A stretch of DNA of 9,377 bases. Origin: Hyphomicrobiales bacterium (GTDB lineage: Bacteria > Pseudomonadota > Alphaproteobacteria > Parvibaculales > Parvibaculaceae). The first letter of the stretch is position 1. Every line of letters starts with the position of its first letter. The stretch spans positions 1 to 9,377 of the forward strand of contig JAATFR010000407.1 of assembly GCA_015655095.1 (NCBI GenBank). Reading direction: 5' to 3'. A model generated the notes under the pieces. It had not been told where the DNA came from and made no database searches. It saw nothing but the letters and a program-made list of their open reading frames with translations. The position numbers and the translations under genes are program-made. Of the stretch, positions 6,105 to 9,377 are shown piece by piece.

Positions 6105-6687
6105 CTATTGGATTGGTTCCAACGTTTGGTACCCACGTTTGACCGCGGCAATGATATTGTCCGGGGCGGCTTTCCAGATGGATGGCTTCGTCTCGTTATG
6201 GTGCTCGTTGATGAAGCGGTTGATGGCGGACTGGAGATCGACGACGGAACGAAACACACCGTGCTTGAGACGTCGGCGTGTGGGCTTTGCGAAGAGCCCT
6301 TCGACGGCGCTAGACCATCAGAAGGATGTCGGGACGAAGTGGAAGGTCCATAGGGGATGCCTTTCCAACCCGGCCGGACTTTCGGCTGTTTATGGGTCTC
6401 GTAGTTGTCGAGAATGACGTGGACGGCTTTATCTTTGGACAGTGCCGCCTCGATGGCATTGAGGAAACGAATGAACTCCTGATGCCGGTGGCTCTGCATG
6501 TTTTCGCCGTATACCGATCCATCGAGAACATTCAGCACGGCAAATAGTGTCGTGGCGTTTGTAGTCATGGGTCATCGTGCTGGCGCGCGCCCTTTCTTAA
6601 GCGGCAACCCCGGCTGCGTCCGGTCCAAGGCCTGGATCTGGCTCTTCTCATCGACGGACAGGACGATGGCATGGGCCGGTGGCGGGC
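6105..6687 (-). pseudogene. IS630-family transposase remnant B (about 190 codons, frameshifted)
   Basis: The minus strand encodes the catalytic half of the IS630 transposase in pieces. PPAHAIVLSVDEKSQIQALD (first catalytic Asp) leads to LPLKKGR, then a frame change near 6571-6592. MTHDYKRH is followed by another change near 6550-6562, and TLFAVLNVLDG continues to HVILDNYETHK (second Asp). A one-base loss near 6370-6378 shifts the frame again, and a TGA at 6318-6320 replaces a TCA found in remnant A. The rest, through AVEGLF (catalytic Glu), runs to YQTLEPIQ and TAG (6105-6107). The N-terminal half is gone: at 6678-6687 the sequence passes into the aldolase gene fragment. It is clearly inactive and more decayed than remnant A. 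Confidence 0.88.
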
Positions 6688-7045
6688 TTCACATAGTGAA
6701 TGTCGTCAGCCGGGAAAAGCTCAAGCATATTGCTGAGCCCCTGCCCCGTCATCCGTCCATCCGCGCCTTCGATCGTGACGAGCTTTGCCCCGCTGAAGAA
6801 TTCGGGTGCGCCGCACTCGCTGGACTGCACATGGGCTTCCGCATGGCAGAAGATCGCCCCGTAGGAAGGGGTCACCGTCGCCAGCGCCAGGGCGTTGGCC
6901 GCCGTGCCGGTCATAACCGGGAAGGCCGCGACTTCACGCCCGAAAAGATCGCCCAGAACCTCATCGAGACGTTGCGTCAACGGGTCAGTCCCATAGGAGG
7001 ATACCGTACCTTCGTTGGCGGCAGCGATCGCCTTCAGGATTTCGG
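6678..7045 (-). pseudogene. Truncated second copy of threonine aldolase gene (ltaE')
   Basis: The minus strand encodes residues about 14-135 of the threonine aldolase, from EILKAIAAANEGTVSSYG through FPVMTGTAANALALATV to HYVKPAT, where it fuses to IS630 remnant B. The start codon and first 13 residues are gone, and the Schiff-base lysine and whole C-terminal part are missing, so it cannot be an enzyme. Against ltaE it has 43 base differences in 363 but only 9 amino-acid differences over about 121 residues, so most divergence happened under selection, before it broke. No stop or frameshift interrupts it. A TTG-initiated open frame enters from the adjoining repeat (7079) and runs 143 codons to 6648, so a short chimeric peptide could be made, though there is no sign that it is. 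Confidence 0.9.
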
Positions 7046-7145
7046 ACTTCCGGCCCTCACATGCCTTTGCCCGGTCCAAACAGGACAGATTGTGCCTTGC
7101 CGGGACACTCTATCGAATATTTCAGGGATAGTCCCTGCGGCCCTT
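7046..7145. repeat. 100-bp non-coding repeat, copy 2
   Basis: This is the second copy of the segment at 4857-4956, with two substitutions. It also carries the perfect inverted repeat CAGGGA-TAG-TCCCTG (7123-7137). Similarity ends at 7145 within GCGGCC-CTTCC-GGCCGC (7137-7153), a 6-bp G+C stem followed by CTTT that exists only in this copy and resembles a weak terminator. In copy 2 the repeat abuts codon 14 of ltaE', not the region before a start codon, because the 58 bases between are missing. Confidence 0.7.
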
Positions 7146-7688
7146 CCGGCCGCCTTTCGGGCCTATCGTTCCACGCAAGGCTTTCAATACGCCCCAGATA
7201 CGGCCAGAAATCTTAAAAAATACTATTAAGAACCGCTCGCAGAGAATAAGTGCTTGAATCATATAACATAATTTTTAGGTCAGTATTCCTGTCTTATTTG
7301 CTTGATCCGGACCTCCATTCTTGGCAGTATCCCCTTGTCAGAGGGATCATATCTCCCTGAAAATTCAGAATGTTGCCAGTGAACCCCGGCAGGCGGGATA
7401 GCCCCGGCCTGGGTTGATCAGGGTGCCCAGCAGGAACGGCCGTCCATAGGACGGCACTGTGGAATTCAACGTGTCCATCAACCGCCGTGAGCGGTTTGGG
7501 CATGGAGCTTGCACGCCAGCGCATGCCAGCGTTCGTCATGAATGGGGCAATGTGCCGGGGGGCGGTTCACCAGTTTTGCGAAAAGCCGGGATACCGGACT
7601 CCGTCGAAGCCGATGGACGGGTCGAAGGTGACGGTGAGGCGGGGACGCTGCCGCAAGGCAGCAGCCATAGAACAGGGATGCGAAGTCA
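7146..7688. other. gltB upstream region; G+C-rich half is hairpin-rich
   Basis: No convincing gene is present. The left part (about 7190-7380) is A+T-rich and may hold the gltB promoter, but I see no clear -35/-10 pair. The right part can form several hairpins on the plus strand: 7382-7390 with 7408-7416 (one mismatch, with inner GGG/CCC pairing); GCCGTCC/GGACGGC (7439-7445 with 7449-7455); AACCGC/GCGGTT (7480-7485 with 7491-7496); CCGTC/GACGG near 7602-7620; and GCTGCC-GCAA-GGCAGC (about 7648-7663), a GNRA-capped stem about 25 bases before the start. A long structured leader controlling gltB, or a separate RNA, is possible. Short frames here look like chance. Confidence 0.35.
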
Positions 7689-9377
7689 ATGACGCAAAAG
7701 CAGGCGCAGGGGACGACCGACCCCATGCTCGGTGCCGACTGGGATGCGGCGGCGCGTGCCGCCATCGATGGCCTTCCCGACGCGCGCGGCCTCTATGACC
7801 CCCGCAACGAGCGCGATGCCTGCGGCATCGGCTTCGTTGCGAACATCCACAACCGCAAAACCCACAAGATCATCGCCGACGGCCTCAAGATTCTCGAAAA
7901 TCTGGAGCATCGCGGCGCGGTCGGCGCCGACCCCAAGGCGGGCGATGGCGCGGGCATATTGATCCAGCTTCCCCATGCCTTTTTCCGCAAGGAAGCGGAA
8001 AAGCTCGGCTTCACGCTCCCCGAACCGGGCCATTACGGCGTCGGTCACATCTTCCTGCCCCGCGATGCGACCCAGCGCGCCCGCATCGTAGAGCTTGTCG
8101 AACGGGTGACGGAGGAAGAAAACCAGATATTCCTCGGCTGGCGCGACGTGCCGGTCGACAATTCCGACCTTGGCTATTCCGTGCTGCCGACCGAGCCGTT
8201 CCACCGGCACGTCTTCATCGGGCGCGGGCCTGACGTAACCGATCAGGATCATTTTGAGCGCAAGCTCTTCGTGATCCGCAAGCGCATCTTCAACACGCTC
8301 TACAGCGAGGGCAAGTCGATCCCCAAGGGGCTCTACATCCCCTCTCTTTCCTCGCGCACCATCTGCTACAAGGGCATGCTGCTCGCCGCCCAGGTCGGCC
8401 AGTATTACAAGGATCTTCAGGACCCGGACATGGTGTCGGCGCTGGCGCTCGTGCATCAGCGTTTCTCGACCAACACGTTCCCGACCTGGAGCCTTGCCCA
8501 CCCGTTCCGCATGATCTGCCACAACGGGGAGATCAACACGCTGCGCGGCAACGTCAACTGGCTTCAGGCCCGCTACAACTCTATGGCATCAGACATTCTG
8601 GGCGAGGATCTGAAGAAGATCTGGCCGATCGTCGTCGACGGCCAGTCGGACTCCGCCTCCTTCGACAATGCGCTGGAACTGCTCACCATGGGCGGCTATT
8701 CGCTGTCCCACGCGATGATGATGCTGATTCCGGAGGCCTGGGCAGGCAACCCGCTGATGAGCGAGGAGCGGCGCGCCTTCTATGAATATCACGCCGCCCT
8801 GATGGAGCCCTGGGACGGGCCCGCCGCCGTCGCCTTTACCGATGGCCGCCAGATCGGTGCGACGCTCGACCGCAACGGTCTGCGCCCCGCCCGCTATCTG
8901 GTGACGGAAGACGGCACGGTCATTCTTGCGTCCGAAATGGGCACGCTGACGGTGCCGGAGGAAACCATTGTCGAGAAATGGCGGCTACAGGCCGGCAAGA
9001 TGCTGCTGATCGACCTGGAGGAAGGCCGCATCATCTCCGATGAGGAAACCAAGTCCTCGCTGGCCGGTCTCCACCCCTATCGCAAGTGGATCGACAAGAC
9101 CCAGATCATCCTTGAGGACATGCCCGCGCCCCAGCGGACGTGGACGCCCCGCAACGACACGGTGCTGCTCGATATCCAGCAGGCGTTCGGCTATACGCAG
9201 GAGGACACCAAGTTCCTGCTCGCGCCCATGGCCGTCGAGGGGCAGGAAGCCACGGGCTCGATGGGCACGGATACGCCCATCGCCGCGCTGTCGGGCAAGT
9301 CGAAAATCCTCTACGCCTACTTCAAGCAGAACTTCGCCCAGGTGACGAACCCGCCGATCGACCCGATCCGCGAGGAA
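7689..9377 (+). CDS. gltB: Glutamate synthase (NADPH) large subunit, partial
   Basis: This is the large subunit of glutamate synthase, which makes two glutamates from glutamine and 2-oxoglutarate with electrons from NADPH via GltD; it completes the GS-GOGAT route of ammonia assimilation. The first 563 of roughly 1,500 codons are present and open to the window edge. The N-terminus MTQKQAQGTTDPMLGADW leads to RDACGIGF, where Cys45 is the Ntn-amidotransferase nucleophile exposed after a 44-residue propeptide is removed. The class II glutaminase domain follows, with HRGAVGAD, GDGAGILIQ, HQRFSTNTFPTW and CHNGEINTLRGN, then the region with GRQIGATLDRNGLRPARY, and the start of the central domain. 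AGGGA (7674-7678) lies 10 bases before the ATG. The FMN/Fe-S domains and any gltD lie beyond the window. Confidence 0.95.
   Translation, partial: MTQKQAQGTTDPMLGADWDAAARAAIDGLPDARGLYDPRNERDACGIGFVANIHNRKTHKIIADGLKILENLEHRGAVGADPKAGDGAGILIQLPHAFFRKEAEKLGFTLPEPGHYGVGHIFLPRDATQRARIVELVERVTEEENQIFLGWRDVPVDNSDLGYSVLPTEPFHRHVFIGRGPDVTDQDHFERKLFVIRKRIFNTLYSEGKSIPKGLYIPSLSSRTICYKGMLLAAQVGQYYKDLQDPDMVSALALVHQRFSTNTFPTWSLAHPFRMICHNGEINTLRGNVNWLQARYNSMASDILGEDLKKIWPIVVDGQSDSASFDNALELLTMGGYSLSHAMMMLIPEAWAGNPLMSEERRAFYEYHAALMEPWDGPAAVAFTDGRQIGATLDRNGLRPARYLVTEDGTVILASEMGTLTVPEETIVEKWRLQAGKMLLIDLEEGRIISDEETKSSLAGLHPYRKWIDKTQIILEDMPAPQRTWTPRNDTVLLDIQQAFGYTQEDTKFLLAPMAVEGQEATGSMGTDTPIAALSGKSKILYAYFKQNFAQVTNPPIDPIREE

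Noticed and set aside
6045..6417. Plus-strand open frames across IS remnant B
   Set aside because: They are antisense to the transposase remnant; similar frames appear at the same place in remnant A because the DNA is the same.
7312..7340. Sigma-54-like TGGCA...TTG upstream of gltB
   Set aside because: The spacing between the GG and the downstream element is off by two and the invariant GC is absent.
7425..7470. Cobalamin-riboswitch-like GGCACTGT
   Set aside because: The other conserved boxes (the GCCACTG box and the CCCGC core in correct order) are missing.
7640..7670. Resemblance of the GGCAGCAGCC stretch to the small SRP RNA core
   Set aside because: The asymmetric loop and GGAA tetraloop pattern of SRP RNA are absent; the stretch is the 3' arm of a simple GNRA hairpin.
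7686..8522. A 278-codon open frame on the minus strand
   Set aside because: It lies opposite the glutaminase domain of gltB, whose motifs are unmistakable; it is a composition artefact.

Overview
The window looks like chromosomal DNA of an alphaproteobacterium, probably in or near Hyphomicrobiales (Rhizobiales). It is rich in G+C, has a small heat-shock gene behind a ROSE-type RNA thermometer, carries an IS870-like IS630 transposase whose reading frame ends at a TAG, and encodes an alphaproteobacterial-type NADPH glutamate synthase large subunit. The genus cannot be fixed from the sequence alone.

Layout. Positions 1-281 (minus) hold the 5' part of an NTF2/SnoaL-like gene. Positions 404-1017 (plus) are a heat-shock unit: a sigma-32-like promoter, a three-hairpin leader whose last hairpin hides the Shine-Dalgarno, and an Hsp20 gene. 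A long stem-loop at 1023-1065 lies between hsp20 and the convergent gene and can serve both as terminator. Positions 1041-3722 (minus) encode an 893-residue fusion of an NDP-forming acyl-CoA synthetase with a GNAT acetyltransferase (Pat/PatZ-like). Upstream on the same strand, at 3795-4835, is a low-specificity L-threonine aldolase gene; a 72-bp gap suggests co-transcription. Threonine cleavage yields glycine and acetaldehyde, so a link to acetate/acetyl-CoA handling is possible but inferred.

Positions 4857-7145 are a rearranged accessory patch. It contains two truncated IS630 transposase copies in the same orientation (5200-5454 and 6105-6687), a small three-helix membrane-protein gene between them (5613-5909, plus), and a second, broken copy of the 5' part of the threonine aldolase gene (6678-7045). 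A 100-bp non-coding segment is repeated almost identically next to both aldolase copies. The aldolase coding sequences have diverged to about 88% identity (43 differences in 363 bases, my hand count) while the adjacent non-coding 100 bp differ at only 2 positions. The patch shows microhomology at its deletion and fusion junctions.

Positions 7146-7688 are a 543-bp region without a convincing gene. Its G+C-rich right half can form several hairpins. Then gltB begins at 7689 (plus) and runs off the window. Nothing here is a wholly new system. The most interesting items are the RNA thermometer, the mosaic aldolase duplication with its conserved 100-bp element, and the IS copies that both stop exactly at a target-derived TAG.
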